Below, piece after piece: positions 23,400 through 34,382 of a stretch of DNA of 64,000 nucleotides (positions within the stretch are counted from its first letter, which is position 1; each line of letters begins with the position of its first letter). The notes beneath the pieces were generated by a model. That model was not told where the DNA came from. It was given only the letters and a program-made list of their open reading frames with translations, and made no database searches. Source of the DNA: Theobroma cacao (taxonomy: Eukaryota > Streptophyta > Magnoliopsida > Malvales > Malvaceae); NCBI RefSeq assembly GCF_000208745.1, contig NC_030858.1, positions 10,197,486 through 10,261,485 on the forward strand, read 5' to 3'. The position numbers and the translations under genes are program-made.

Positions 23400-25640
23400 T
23401 AGGTAGTGATGTTGGGCATGCTCAGAGGTTTGCAAATTGAAATCAAGTTAAAGGTAACAGGGGTCAAGAGCATAAGAAAACAGATGGAGGTAGGAAGAGG
23501 GATCCTTGGGGAGTGGAGTAGTGGAGAAGAATATTGTTCACGGCCTTTGTAGGGAACCTCCAATAAAATGTGGAATGAAGGCAACTAAAAAAGTTTTTTG
23601 ATGAATTTGGTGTGGTGGTTGATATCTTTCTTCCTCTCCCTAAAAGAAGTAATGTAACTAGATATGCATTTGTGAGGTATAGGGAGGAATGGGAACTAGC
23701 AAGAGCAATGTTCTGAAGGCATGGTCGAAAGATAAATGGCAGGCGGATAAAGGTGGTGGAAGCTGAAAAACTAAAGGACCTGAAAGAAAATAGAGATGTT
23801 GATGTGTTGGAGACTCGAAATCTAAAGGCGAAAAGGAGAGAACAGCAGAACTTTTAAGGATACTCTATTAGCAAACATCCAGATAGATAACAAAGGGGAT
23901 TAAAAGAAACAAATGGGAAATAAAATAGTAAACAGAAAGATCACCAGTTTGGTTATAAAGGAGGAGGATCTACAGTGGTTGAGGAAAAGTGCATTGGGAA
24001 AATTAAGAAGCCCCATTAATTATGGTTCAGTGGAATGCTCATTGTTTAGGGAAGGCATTTTGGCATAGGTTTGTTCAGTGGGGGGCTTTTCGTCTTGGTG
24101 ACGTTTAGAGACAAATAGGAAATGATGAAATACCTGAATAGATGCATGGACCTATTTGAACAATGGTTTGTCTCCTTGTCACCATATTGTGTTGGCCAAG
24201 ATGAAAGGAATTTCAATGTCTAGGTCAAACTTGAAGAGATTCCACTACATGTGTGGCATGAAAATGGTTTCAAAGCTATAGGGGACATGTGGGGGAGATT
24301 CATAAATGCGGAGAAGGATACGATGGAAAGCTGGAGACTTGATCAAGCTCTAATCTGTGTGAAGGTTAAATCATTGAAGCATATCACAACGTACACTCAC
24401 CTGAAGGTTAATGGAAGAGACTATTTCATCAGAGCTACAATAGTGGATGTTGTCAAAAGTGAACCAAGGGTGAGAGTTTCCAACTTTGGTGAAGGAACAT
24501 CAGATTCTAAACTGAAAAGTCGATGGTCGGAGGAAGGCTGGTGTGAAGATTGGGTAGAGTTCGATGGTTGCACACCAATCGAGGAAAATTATAGAAGGAC
24601 GGTTGCAAAAATTAAAAAGGAAGAATGTTTGCAAAGCCTACTAACTAGGCTTGACAATAATGGCTATTTTAGTGAAAAATGGTCTGACAAATTAGGGTCA
24701 AAGGTTGAAAGGAGGTTAATGTTTGACATGAAATGGGTAAAAAAAGAGCAATATTCAAATTCAAATAGAGAATGGATAGGTAGGGAGGAAGACAAGGGTC
24801 CAAGTGAAAATGAGGTAAGAGAAGAATATGGGCCTAAAAAAACGACCCAAGAAATAGTCAAAGGATGAAAGACGGGCCAACAGCTGGGGTCAAATAAAAG
24901 AATTAGGAGCAAAGGGGTGATTAAAGGAAAAAAAGGATCAGGTCAGTGGGGGAACAGCCCAACGACTAGTCGGGGTAATGAGAATGGATTTAGTGGATTT
25001 GAAAAAATGGTCCACAAAGCTCATGCGAAGTGTAAAGGCATTGATGGAAACACCAGTGGTAAATGACTACTTGAAAGTGGGAAAAATTGAGCACTTGTGA
25101 TTAGGCTAGCCAAAGGGAAGAACGAGTAAAGAAGAAAGAGTTCATCATGGCAGAAGGCAACAGAGGCTTGGTGAACTCGATGGGTGAAATTTTGATGAAA
25201 GATAGAGGTCACAGAATGATGCTTAACAGCAGTGTGGCACAAAGTATGTCAATGATGAAAAATCTAAATATGAAAGGAAATAGCAAGATTGGGGATAAGA
25301 AAAAAAGGGAGAAATAGAAGTGGATCATTAGAAAAAATGAGGTGAGTCACAAAAATGGAGGAACGAGGTGTAGAATATAGGGGGAATTAGAAGAAACTAT
25401 CTTAGAAATCTATCGAAGGAACAAGTCAAATGTAAGAAGGGAAAGAAAAATAGTGAGACAGAAAAAAGAGATTGCAGAGCAAAATAGAGGCTTAGATTAT
25501 ACGGATGAGAGGGTTTTGAGACTTGGGGAAGTAAGCGAAAGAATGAGAATTAGAAAAAAAGAGATGAAAGATCGATTAGAGTATGGGTCAACTAATTTCC
25601 AAGACACACATGATGGAGGCAGAACGGATGGAGAATAGGA
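23400..25640 (+). pseudogene. LINE ORF1 remnant (RRM / DUF4283-like)
   Basis: Near 23595-23770 the frame reads FFDEFGVVVDIFLPLPKRSN, followed by the RNP1-like YAFVRY and INGRRIKVVEAEKL: an RNA-recognition motif as in plant LINE ORF1. A 205-codon open block at 24251-24868 continues with WHENGFKAIGDMWGRFI and NGRDYFIRATIVDV, the gag-like DUF4283/adjacent region. Further downstream the frame is broken and highly charged (Glu/Lys/Arg). ORF1 proteins coat the LINE RNA. Several in-frame stops mean it cannot be translated whole. Confidence 0.7.
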
Positions 25641-25843
25641 GGAAGTAAAAACGAGAATGGTAATAAAGGCAGACAAATATTAGGAAATAAGCAAGAGATT
25701 GGGCATGCATTTCTAAAAGAGAAAGGAGAAGGTGTTGAAGGTTTTCTTTGAAATTGAAGCCCAAGATCGCAAACTGAAACGAAACAAAAATTGAAAAGCC
25801 GATTGGAAGCCTGGTACGTGTGAGATTTTATATTAATTAATGA

Positions 25844-26560
25844 ATGTTATTTCTTGGAATGTTAGAGGACTAGAGATAGTAGGAAAAAAAAAGATGGTCA
25901 AGAAATTGGTGGCAAAGAATAGGTCAGATGTGCTATTTTTGTAGGAGATAATGTTGCAACAGGTACAGAACGACATATACAAGAAGACGTGGGGGAAAGA
26001 CAACATTAGAGGAAAATCCATATGTTGAATTCACAGATCAAGGGGACTAATACGTATATGGAGGGAAGATTTCATAGAGGTTGACGAATGTATTGAGAAT
26101 ATGAACTTCATAATAATAATCGAAAAGGTTAAACAAATCGATAGAAGATGTGGTTTTATGAATGTTTACGCGCCAAATAAGGAAATGGTGAGAAGAAGTC
26201 TGTTGTGTGAATTGACTGATATAATGATTAGGAAGGAATTGATGTGGTGCTTGGGAGCAAATTTTAACACCGTTCGCAGTGAGTAGGAGAGAATTGAAAG
26301 TGGTGAAATTGGCAGATCAGCAAAGGCGTTTGGTGATTTTATTGACTCAATGGCTTTAATGGATTTACCGCTAATGGGGGATAAGTTCACATGGTGTGGG
26401 TATCATGAGAAAGGGTTTTTCAACCACCTTGATCGCTTTCTTTTAGCAGTTGAATAGGTGGAATGTGTTCAAGGGATCATTATGAGTGTCTTCCTAATTC
26501 ACTTTCCGATCATAACCTAATCATTTTGAAGTCCACTAAAACAAATTGGGGGCCCAAGCT
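25844..26560 (+). pseudogene. LINE ORF2 endonuclease domain remnant
   Basis: It starts MNVISWNVRGLE, the canonical beginning of plant L1 ORF2 apurinic-type endonucleases (SWNVRGL). Downstream, CLGANFNTVRSE corresponds to the G-D-F-N catalytic motif with Asp replaced by Ala. MGDKFTWCGYHEKGFFNHLDRFL follows, here given as MGDKFTWCG and NHLDRFL, matching the usual FTW and LDR motifs. Stops interrupt near 25942 and 26284. Family function is target-DNA nicking. Confidence 0.8.
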
Positions 26561-27067
26561 TTTCAAGCTTTTTAATTACTAGATGGAGGAAAAGTGCTTT
26601 TAAGAGCTAGTGGTAGGAGCTTGGGGGAAACAAAATCTTTTTGGGATAGGAAGGAAGGGGATTTGGCACAAACTTAAGGAAATGAAAGTTGAAATAAAAG
26701 ATCAAAAAGAGAGAAGTTTAGGGAATACTCAGCTAAAAATTTAGTGTATTGAAGAGGATTTGAAAAACTTACAGATGCAAGCACAAGAAAGGGATTTTGA
26801 TCAAAGGATGAGGAGGAAATTGTAACAAAGAAAGTAGAATTATGGGTTCTATACCAAAGGGAAGAAAAAGAATGGCTTCAAAAATTAAGGGTCAAATGTG
26901 TGAGTGATGGCGATCGAAATACAAAGTATTTCCATGCGATGGCATCAGCTAGAAAAAGAATTAATCTTATTGAGAAAATTTAGGTTGGAAGAGAGATAAC
27001 AGTAGATTTTAACAACATTTAAAAGGAAATAGCAAATCATTTTGAAAATCTGTACCGTCAAAAACTA

Positions 27068-28560
27068 GTGATTGAATTAGAAGACATGGATTGGCGATTT
27101 AACAAGCTCAACTATGACTTAGCTCATGTGTTAGAGATTCCGTTTGGGGTAAAAGAGGTGTGGGAGACGATACAAAAATGTGATGGTAACAAAACACCAA
27201 GACCCGATGGTTTCAATTTAAATTTTTTCAAATTACATTGGAAAGTTGTGAAGGCTGATGTGATGAATTTCACGAAAGATTTTTACAAGAGTGGAGAGCA
27301 AGGAAGAGGGATAAATGCATCATTCATTACGCTTATTCTGAAGGTGCAAAATCCTAAAAATTTGGGTGAATATAAGCCAATCAGCTTGGTGGGTAGTTTG
27401 TATAAAATAGTATCCAAGACTTTAGCTAACCAATTACGAAGGGTAATTGGTGAGGTCATTGGTAGAAACCAATTTGCTTTTGTGAGTGGAAGACAGTTAA
27501 TGGATTGTTCATTAATGACATATGAAGTGGTGGACTGACTGAAAAAAGAAAGGTCGGGAGGGCTGATTCTCAAGTTCAGTTTTGAAAAAGCATACGATAA
27601 TGTAAGCTGAAATTTTTTAGATCTTATAATGCGAAAGATGGGTTTTGGAGAGAAATAGAGATGATGGATCAAATAGTGCATAACCACAACTAAGATCTTA
27701 GTTCTTGATAATGGTTCACCGACGAAACAGTTTGGTATGGAATGAGGATTAAGGCAAGGATGCTAGTTGTCCCCTTTTCTTTTTAATATGGTGACGGAAT
27801 TTGAGTTGTATGATGAATAAAGCAACGGAGTTAGATATGTGTAAAGGTGTGGAGATAGGCAACAATGGCTTTGTGATTACTCATATTTAATACGTCGATG
27901 ATACTATTATTTTCAGTGAACAGTCTCTTGATAATATTTTAATTCTTTAAAGAATTCTATAGCGCTTCTAAGAAGTGTCAAGGCTGAAGATAAACTTTCG
28001 CAAGAGTCACTTGATTGGAATTAGGGTCAAATGTGACATAGTATTGAGATAGGCAAATCATATTGACTGTCAGGTGGGGTCGATTCTGACAACATATTTA
28101 GGGCTACCATTAAGTGTTAACCATAAATCTGCAAAGTACTGGAAACCAATGATTGATAAAATGGAGGTAAGGTTAGTGGGTTAGAAAGCTAAAACACTGT
28201 TTATTGGAGCAAGAGTTACAGTTTTGAAGTCAATTTTGGCAAGTTTGTTAATTTTCTACATGTCCGTATTTCAATTACCTAAGAAAGTGAAAAATGAACA
28301 TGAGAAATTATAAAGAAAATTTCTATGGGAAGAAGCGGAACAGAAGAGAGGTGTTCATTATGTGAAGTGGGAAAAGGTTTGCAATTATAGGGAGTGCGAC
28401 AGGATTGGGCTTGTGGATTTGGAGGTAAAAAATCAGGCACTCCTTAACAAGTGAATTTGGAGGTACAAGAAGAAAAGAGATAGCTTATGGAAAGAAGTTC
28501 TTGTTCAGAAAACCAGTTGTGATCCTAATGAGCTCTTGCCAAACATGAGTACAAACAGAA
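27068..28560 (+). pseudogene. LINE ORF2 reverse transcriptase remnant
   Basis: An open block of 156 codons carries KTPRPDGFNLNFFK, INASFITLILK, YKPISLVGSLYKIVSKTLA and NQFAFVSGRQLMD, the fingers/palm motifs of non-LTR reverse transcriptases. The catalytic Y-V-D-D lies at about 27891-27902 in a different frame, within a broken stretch. The thumb and C-terminal region continue in fragments to about 28560 and beyond. Frameshifts and stops after 27538 exclude activity. Confidence 0.85.
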
Positions 28561-29551
28561 GAATGTCAACATTGTGAAAAACAATCATTAGCCCCTTTTC
28601 CCTTTCTAACAAATTCTTTTTGCAAGTTCATTCAAATTTTGGATTTATTGTAAGGAACAGTGAAAACTTGAGTTTTTGGCAAGATGAATGGATTGAAGGC
28701 ATTATTTTAGCTTAGGCTTTCTAAAGGATGTTTACACTGACAGTGAAAAAAAGTGGAAAAATTGCTAAATTTAGCAGTTGGGAGGAAGGGATATGGGTAT
28801 GGAACGTTCAAATTCGGAGGCAACTCTTGGATTATGAGGTAGAGCAATGGGAGCAATTTGAAGGCAGCCTCAAAGAATTCCACCTTAGTAAGGATTTTAA
28901 AGACGAGTTAGTGTAGAAGAGAGAAGCTAGTGGTAGCTACACAACTAAATCTTTTTGCAGGTATGCCCTTGCATCTAATAAGAATGTTGATGGGGTGTGG
29001 AAACATGTGTGGGCTAATTTGGCTCTCTTTAGAATTGAGGTTTTTGTGCGGTAATTGTTGCAAGGAAAAATAAGGGTCAAGAAAGGTGTGAACTTGAATA
29101 ATATGCTCCAATATGCATTGTGCAATGCAGAAAGGGAAACATGTGACCATCTTTGTGTTACATGTAGAAAGTCTCGGAAGGTTTGGTTGGGCTGGTGTAG
29201 AATGTGGGGTATGGATTGGGCTTTTTAGGGCAATATCAAAGATCTGTTTGCTATGTGGAATGAGTGGCAACTAGGAGGTTTGGATGGTAAGATATGAAAA
29301 ATGGGATTTTTTGTGATTGTTTGGTCCATGTGCAAAAACAGAAATAAAATTGTGTTTCAAGGCAAGAATGGAATACAGATCAGGTTTTTGAGCTCGAAAG
29401 GATTCGAGTGGCATCTTGGGTGAATGCAAAATGGCCAAGGGAATATCCATCAATTCTTAATGTGTATAGACAACCCACGATTCAAAATTAGTTGGCTAGA
29501 AAGGAACAAGAAAGGAAGGGTATATAATGGGAGAAACCAAAGTATGGTCAA

Positions 29552-29950
29552 ATGAAGTTTAATGTGGATGGAGCAACTCGAGGCTATCCGAGACCGATAA
29601 GGATTGAGGGAATATTAAGGAACCATAGAGGACAAGTCAAAATTATTTTCTCTAAAGCGATTTGTGAGGCTGACTCTAATTTTGCTGAGATGATGCCTGT
29701 TAAGGAAGCCTTTTTAATATTTTCGGTTTCAAGATGGAAGGATAACCACAAGCTTTTCATCGAAAGCGATTCCAGCAATGCGGTAAAATGAACTAAACAT
29801 CCTGATGTGGCACCATGGAGAATGAGAAAGGTAATCTTGTAAGCAGAAAGATTAAAAAGAAAAGTTGAGGGGTGGGAGATTCAACATGTAAGAAGAGAGG
29901 TAAACTAAAGAGTGAATACTTTAACAAAGAAGGGGGTTCAACTTTAGTCT
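29552..29950 (+). pseudogene. LINE RNase H domain remnant
   Basis: MKFNVDGATRGYPRPIRIEG begins the plant L1-type RNase H fold (N-V-D-G-A). A Glu around the ADSNFAEMMPVKEA helix and the ESDSSNAVK strand supply the further acidic residues. The GILRNHRGQV strand is intact. An in-frame stop after the third strand (about 29790) breaks it, and decayed continuation runs to about 29950. Many plant L1 elements carry such a C-terminal RNase H. Confidence 0.8.
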
Positions 29951-30112
29951 GCTATTCTTATAACCTTTATGCAAGTTGAATTTCTTACCTTCGCTGGGGG
30001 CGTTTTCGTGGGTTCTAGTTAGGGTCAATGAACTGAATCAATGAAATGGAAATGTCTGTGACCAAGATCGAATGTCATGTTGATTCAGGGTTGAATTACC
30101 TTACGTGGTTGT

Positions 30113-30790
30113 TGTTGGTCCTAAATAAGTGTGTTAGAGGGGGGTGAATAGCACTTTGTGAATGTTACTAAAATTGATTTCAAATTTAGGGCAAGTTAAA
30201 GGTCAATGATGGTCTGAACTGACTCATTTTTTTTTCTTTTGAGCCTTGAATGGTGGGCTCTCTTCCATGGGTCGTTTTCGTTTCTTCTTTTTCAGAATGT
30301 CGCTTAGTTGTGAGGATTTAGCCATCAGTTTTAGGTAGTTTCAAACTTAGGGTTTGGAAGGTTTGAGAGAAGGGGTTTCGGTTTTGAGAGGTGTGGTTTC
30401 AGATAGGAGAGAATAAAAAGAGAGAGTAAGGAGTTAAGAGAGGTTATTACTCTCCCTCTTTTTAAATGTGGTCAGTCACTCCCTTTTTCAAAATTCAAAA
30501 TTTTGCCTCTTATTTTGTTTTTCAGTTAAACAGTTTTTCCTTTTCTTCTTCCCTCGTTATGCTTTTCTTTTTCCTTAAATTTTATTATTTTTATCTTTAT
30601 TTCCTTAACTAACTAAGTTTTACACTTACCCAACTAAGTCTATCATTCAAAAAAAAAGGATCAACACAGAATACTTTTAGTCGATTAAGTGATTCTCTTA
30701 ATCAACTAAGTGTCTACTGTCTTATAAGAGAAAAGCTTAAAAATTTACCTAAAGCTCTTATACGTTAACCATTCCTAGATTTCTCCTAAT
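30113..30790 (-). repeat. Partial 3' LTR of minus-strand copia (family A-like)
   Basis: On the plus strand it opens ttgttggtcctaaataagtgtgttagaggggggtgaatagcac, the reverse complement of the tail of the family A LTRs at 1345 and 39443. It also holds a palindromic pair, agtcgattaagtgattctcttaatcaacta (30677-30712), like those of the other copies. The PPT-side end is not recognisable, so the LTR is incomplete. Confidence 0.65.
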
Positions 30791-32990
30791 TTCACAAAAT
30801 CTTTCCTTATTTAAGGTTGGTAAATATATCTACTAACTGATGCAAAGTGTTGACAAAATTCAATTTTAATGTCTCCCTTAAGCACATGATCTCGGATAAA
30901 ATGATGTCAGATCTCAATGTGCTTTATTCTAAAGTGTTGAACTGGATTTTTTGAAATGTTGATAGCACTTGTGTTATCACAGAATATTGAAACATTATGC
31001 ATGGTTACTCCAAAATCTTTTAATTGTTGTTTAATCTGTATAATTTGAGCATAGCAACTACATAAGGAAACGTATTTAGCTTCAGTTGTTGAAAGTGCAA
31101 CAGAGTTTTGTTTCTTACTTGACCAAGATATGAGCATGTTTCCTAGAAACTGACATGTGCCACTAATGCTCTTTCTATCCGTTTTACTTCCAATAAAATC
31201 AGCATCAGAATATCCAATAAGACTAAAAGATGTTCCTCTAAGATACCATAATCCTAAGTTTTATGTGTCCAAGAGATACCTAAAAATTCTTTTTACAGCA
31301 GTTAAGTGTGACTCTTTAGGTTGTGATTGAAACCGAGCACACAAGCATACACTAAATTGAATGTCAGGTCTGCTAGTAGTTAAGTAAAACAAAGAGCCAA
31401 TCATACCTCTATAAAGCTTTTGATAGACATTCTTTCATTTTTCATCTTTATCAAGCTTAGTAAAGAGACTCATTTGAGTGCTGATTGACTTCAGCTTCAG
31501 CATATCAAACCTTTTCAGCATGTCTTGAATGTACTTTCTTGATTGATAAAGATGTCATCTTTGCATTGTTTGATTTGAAGGCCAAGAAAGAATTTCAATT
31601 CACCCATCATGCTAATCTCAAATTCACCCTGCATTTCTTAACAAAGTTCTTACACAAAGCTTCATTAGTAGCACCAAATACAATATCATCCATATAAATT
31701 TGAACAATAATCAAATCGTTAAAGTATTTCTTAATGAATAGTGTTGTATCAATACTTCCTCTCACATATCCTTTCCCAACTAAGAACTTTGAGAGTATTT
31801 CATACCAAGCTTTTGGAGCTTATTTTAATCCATATAAGGTCTTATGTAGTTTGAAAACATTATCAAGCTTTTCAAAATCCTCAAATCCGAGGGGTTGTTT
31901 GACATAGACTTCTTCTTGAATGAGACCATTTAAAAATGCACTTTTCACATCCATTTGAAATAATTTGAAGTTCATGAAACATGCAAATGCACGCAATAAT
32001 CTTATGGCTTCTATCCTAACAACACGAGCAAATGTTTCATCATAGTCAATGCTTTCATCTTGATTATATCCTTGAGCCACTAGCCTAGCTTTTTTTCTAA
32101 TTACATTACCTTGCTCATCTACCTTATTTTTGAACACCCACTTTGTACCAACAATTAGCTGATTGAATGGCCTAGAAACCAATGTCCATACTCGGTTTCT
32201 TTCAAATTGTTCAAGTTTTTCTCGCATGGCCAATATCCAACTTTATTCTTTTTTGCATTTTCAAAGTTTTTAAGCTCGATTTGTGAGATGAAGGCTGAGA
32301 ATTCACATGTTTCTCTAATTCCTCTTTTGGTTTTAACTCCTTCTAAAGGATCACCAATAATTTGCTCTTGTGGGTGATCTTTGAAATATTTTCAGCTCTT
32401 TGGAAGGTCATTATGTTGATTTTCAGCTCTTTGCAAATTTTCTGAGGATGGAGTTTCTGCTTCTCTTTCAAAGGAGTTTTCTTCACTGTTTTTCTTGTTT
32501 TCTAAGCTCATTTCTTCTATTTGTCTCTCAAGGTCTTCTGCATCATTTTCATCAATAAGAATTTCCTTTTGCAAGGCATTAGTTTCATCAAAAACTACAT
32601 GAATGGATTCTTCAATTGTTAAAGTTCTTTTGTTAAAAATTCTATAAGCTTTTGAATTCAATGCATACCCTAGAAATATTACCTCATCACTTTTAGCATC
32701 AAATTTTTCAAGGGAATGTTTTCCATTGTTCAAAACAATACACTTACAGCTAAAGCTTCTAAAATAGAAAATGTTTGGTTTTCTGCCTTTGTATAATTCA
32801 TAGGGGGTTTTAGAAATCATGGCCCTTATTGAAACTTTATTAAGAATGTAGGCTGCTGAATTCACAACTTCTGCTCAAAAATACTTTGGTAGATTGTTTT
32901 CACAAAGCATGGTTCGAGCCATTTCTTTTAAAGTTCGATTTTTTTTCTCAACAACCCCATTTTGTTGAGATATCATATAAGGTTCACTTG
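30791..32990 (-). pseudogene. Copia pol remnant: integrase C-part, RT, RNase H
   Basis: In minus-strand order: the end of the integrase core near 32985 (SQQNGVVEKKNRTLKEMART), then its C-terminal part with VNSAAYILNK, PYELYKGRKPNI, FLGYALNSKAYRIFNKRT (157 codons, 32865-32392), then reverse transcriptase with GTKWVFKNKVDEQGN, RLVAQGYNQ and FQMDVKSAFLNG (137 codons, 32233-31820), a decayed middle, and RNase H with LSTTEAKYVSL and FCDNTSAI (31137-30907). This order is diagnostic of Ty1/copia. Stops and frameshifts separate the blocks. The element breaks off within integrase at about 32990, where unrelated sequence begins. Confidence 0.88.
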
Positions 32991-33432
32991 AATTTAATAT
33001 TTATAATAATAATACTAACTTGTATAAAGTAATTTAAATATTTAGTTGTTAGTTGTTACTTTAGTTAAATTTTGTTGCGTCAGAGGAAGAAGCAAATGAA
33101 TTGGAAAATAGGCCTTTCCATTCCGAATTAACAACAATAATGAAGATTTTATGATCCAATTAATAAAATTAATGTCAAATAGCCATAGGGAGTTTGAAAC
33201 AAGAAATTGTTGGACAAGATGGTGGTCGACCTGATTTCTAATCAAGAACAATACAACTACAGAAACAAGAAATTTGATATAACTCACAAAAGTGTTGTTT
33301 TATAAGCAATGATTCCCATTCCTTTCTCGTTCAATTCAATCTCCTCTCTAGCTCTTTCCTTTCCATTCCCTTCAATATCTTTGTAGCCAGGACACGATTG
33401 CATTTGGTAATTTAAGCTTGTCCACCACCAGA
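32991..33432. other. Region upstream of the CHX pseudogene
   Basis: No element or gene is recognisable. It would contain the former promoter and 5' leader of the CHX gene starting at 33433. Confidence 0.45.
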
Positions 33433-33909
33433 ATGGAAGGTCAAGGCAGAGTGGAGCTGGTCTGTTTTAAATTTCTTCCCAAAGTCAGCTCTTCAGGCTT
33501 GGCTGCATACATCTTGAGCAACAAACAAACAGAAAAATTCACGGCTTTTTTGGGCCAAGACTTTATCTCCAGATGATTGTCACTTTTATTCTCACTCAAG
33601 TTATTCATAATCTACTTAAACACTTGAAATTGCCAAGTTTCTTCTCCCAGATTCTCGTATGTGCATGTTCTCATATTTCTTACCTTTTTTTCTTTTTTTT
33701 TCTATATTTTTAGTAGTTGATTCATTGCTAGGAAATTCTGACAAAAGGTTATCAACATTTTCTTAATGCAAGTAGGGGTAATAATCGGTCTTTTGATTTT
33801 CAAGAGTCGTAATTCGTTGGTTACAATGTCAGAGGATAGTGTTCAAGTTCTTGGTACAGTGGCATCCTTGGGCTACGTATTTTTTTTGTTTTTAAGTGGG
33901 TGAAGATGG

Positions 33910-34368
33910 TGTTAGAATTTTTTATTAGGTGGGTTACTATTAATTCATAAGTTTGATTTGATAAAATAGATTGATGATTTAGTCGTATTGTAAGACCAAA
34001 TATGAGAGCTCAATTAATATGAAAGTGATCAATTAATGATGGGCTTTGCACTTCTAGTTGGGTCAATGTGGTTTGGCAGTTGTGTAAACCTTGGCCTAGT
34101 AAGACTTTAATGGGAGGCTTTTACTAGGATTTATTTTACTATATGTATCTAGCTAGATCCCCTCTTTCCTTCTCAACCAATGTATCTGTCCCTTGAGAGC
34201 TATCACAAATAATAGAAAAGTGTGAAGAGGAAAATCTAACCTTAACGAGATTTTTTTTTCTTCGCTACGAATAATGGCTACCTCTATGAATCAAACAAGT
34301 ACATAATAAATAGTTGATGCTTTTGGTGTTCTAATATTCACATATGGATCTAAGGATTTTAACTTACA
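33910..34368 (+). repeat. 5' LTR of the copia element in CHX
   Basis: The LTR is 459 bp, TG...CA, paired with the copy at 41274-41732. Shared landmarks are gatgatttagtc, gatgggctttgcac, gggaggcttttac and aataaatagttgatgcttttggtgttctaata. Confidence 0.88.
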
Positions 34369-34370
34369 TG

Positions 34371-34382
34371 TGATATCAGAGC
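34371..34382 (+). other. Primer binding site (initiator tRNA-Met type)
   Basis: tgatatcagagc, one change from the canonical TGGTATCAGAGC, lies two bases after the 5' LTR. Confidence 0.8.

Larger units (their letters stand above)
23331..30050 (+). mobile_element. Near full-length, inactive L1-type LINE
   Basis: On the plus strand, in the standard plant L1 order, lie a purine-rich 5' leader with a GA run (23341-23356), an ORF1 with RRM and DUF4283-like parts (about 23400-25640), an APE-type endonuclease start at 25844, reverse transcriptase (27068 to about 28560) and an RNase H domain (29552 to about 29950). Stops and frameshifts break every part. No LTRs or integrase are seen. The 3' end near 30050 is approximate because a poly(A) tail is not evident. 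Confidence 0.85.

Noticed and set aside
24664..25242. Antisense 73-82-codon frames in the LINE ORF1 region
   Set aside because: They are Ser/Leu/Phe-rich complements of a charged Glu/Lys/Arg coding strand; no start or domain support.
33042..33287. 81-codon minus-strand hydrophobic frame upstream of CHX
   Set aside because: No domain, no homologous motif, and it sits in the upstream flank between a copia break and the CHX start. Hydrophobicity follows from AT-rich T-heavy sequence.
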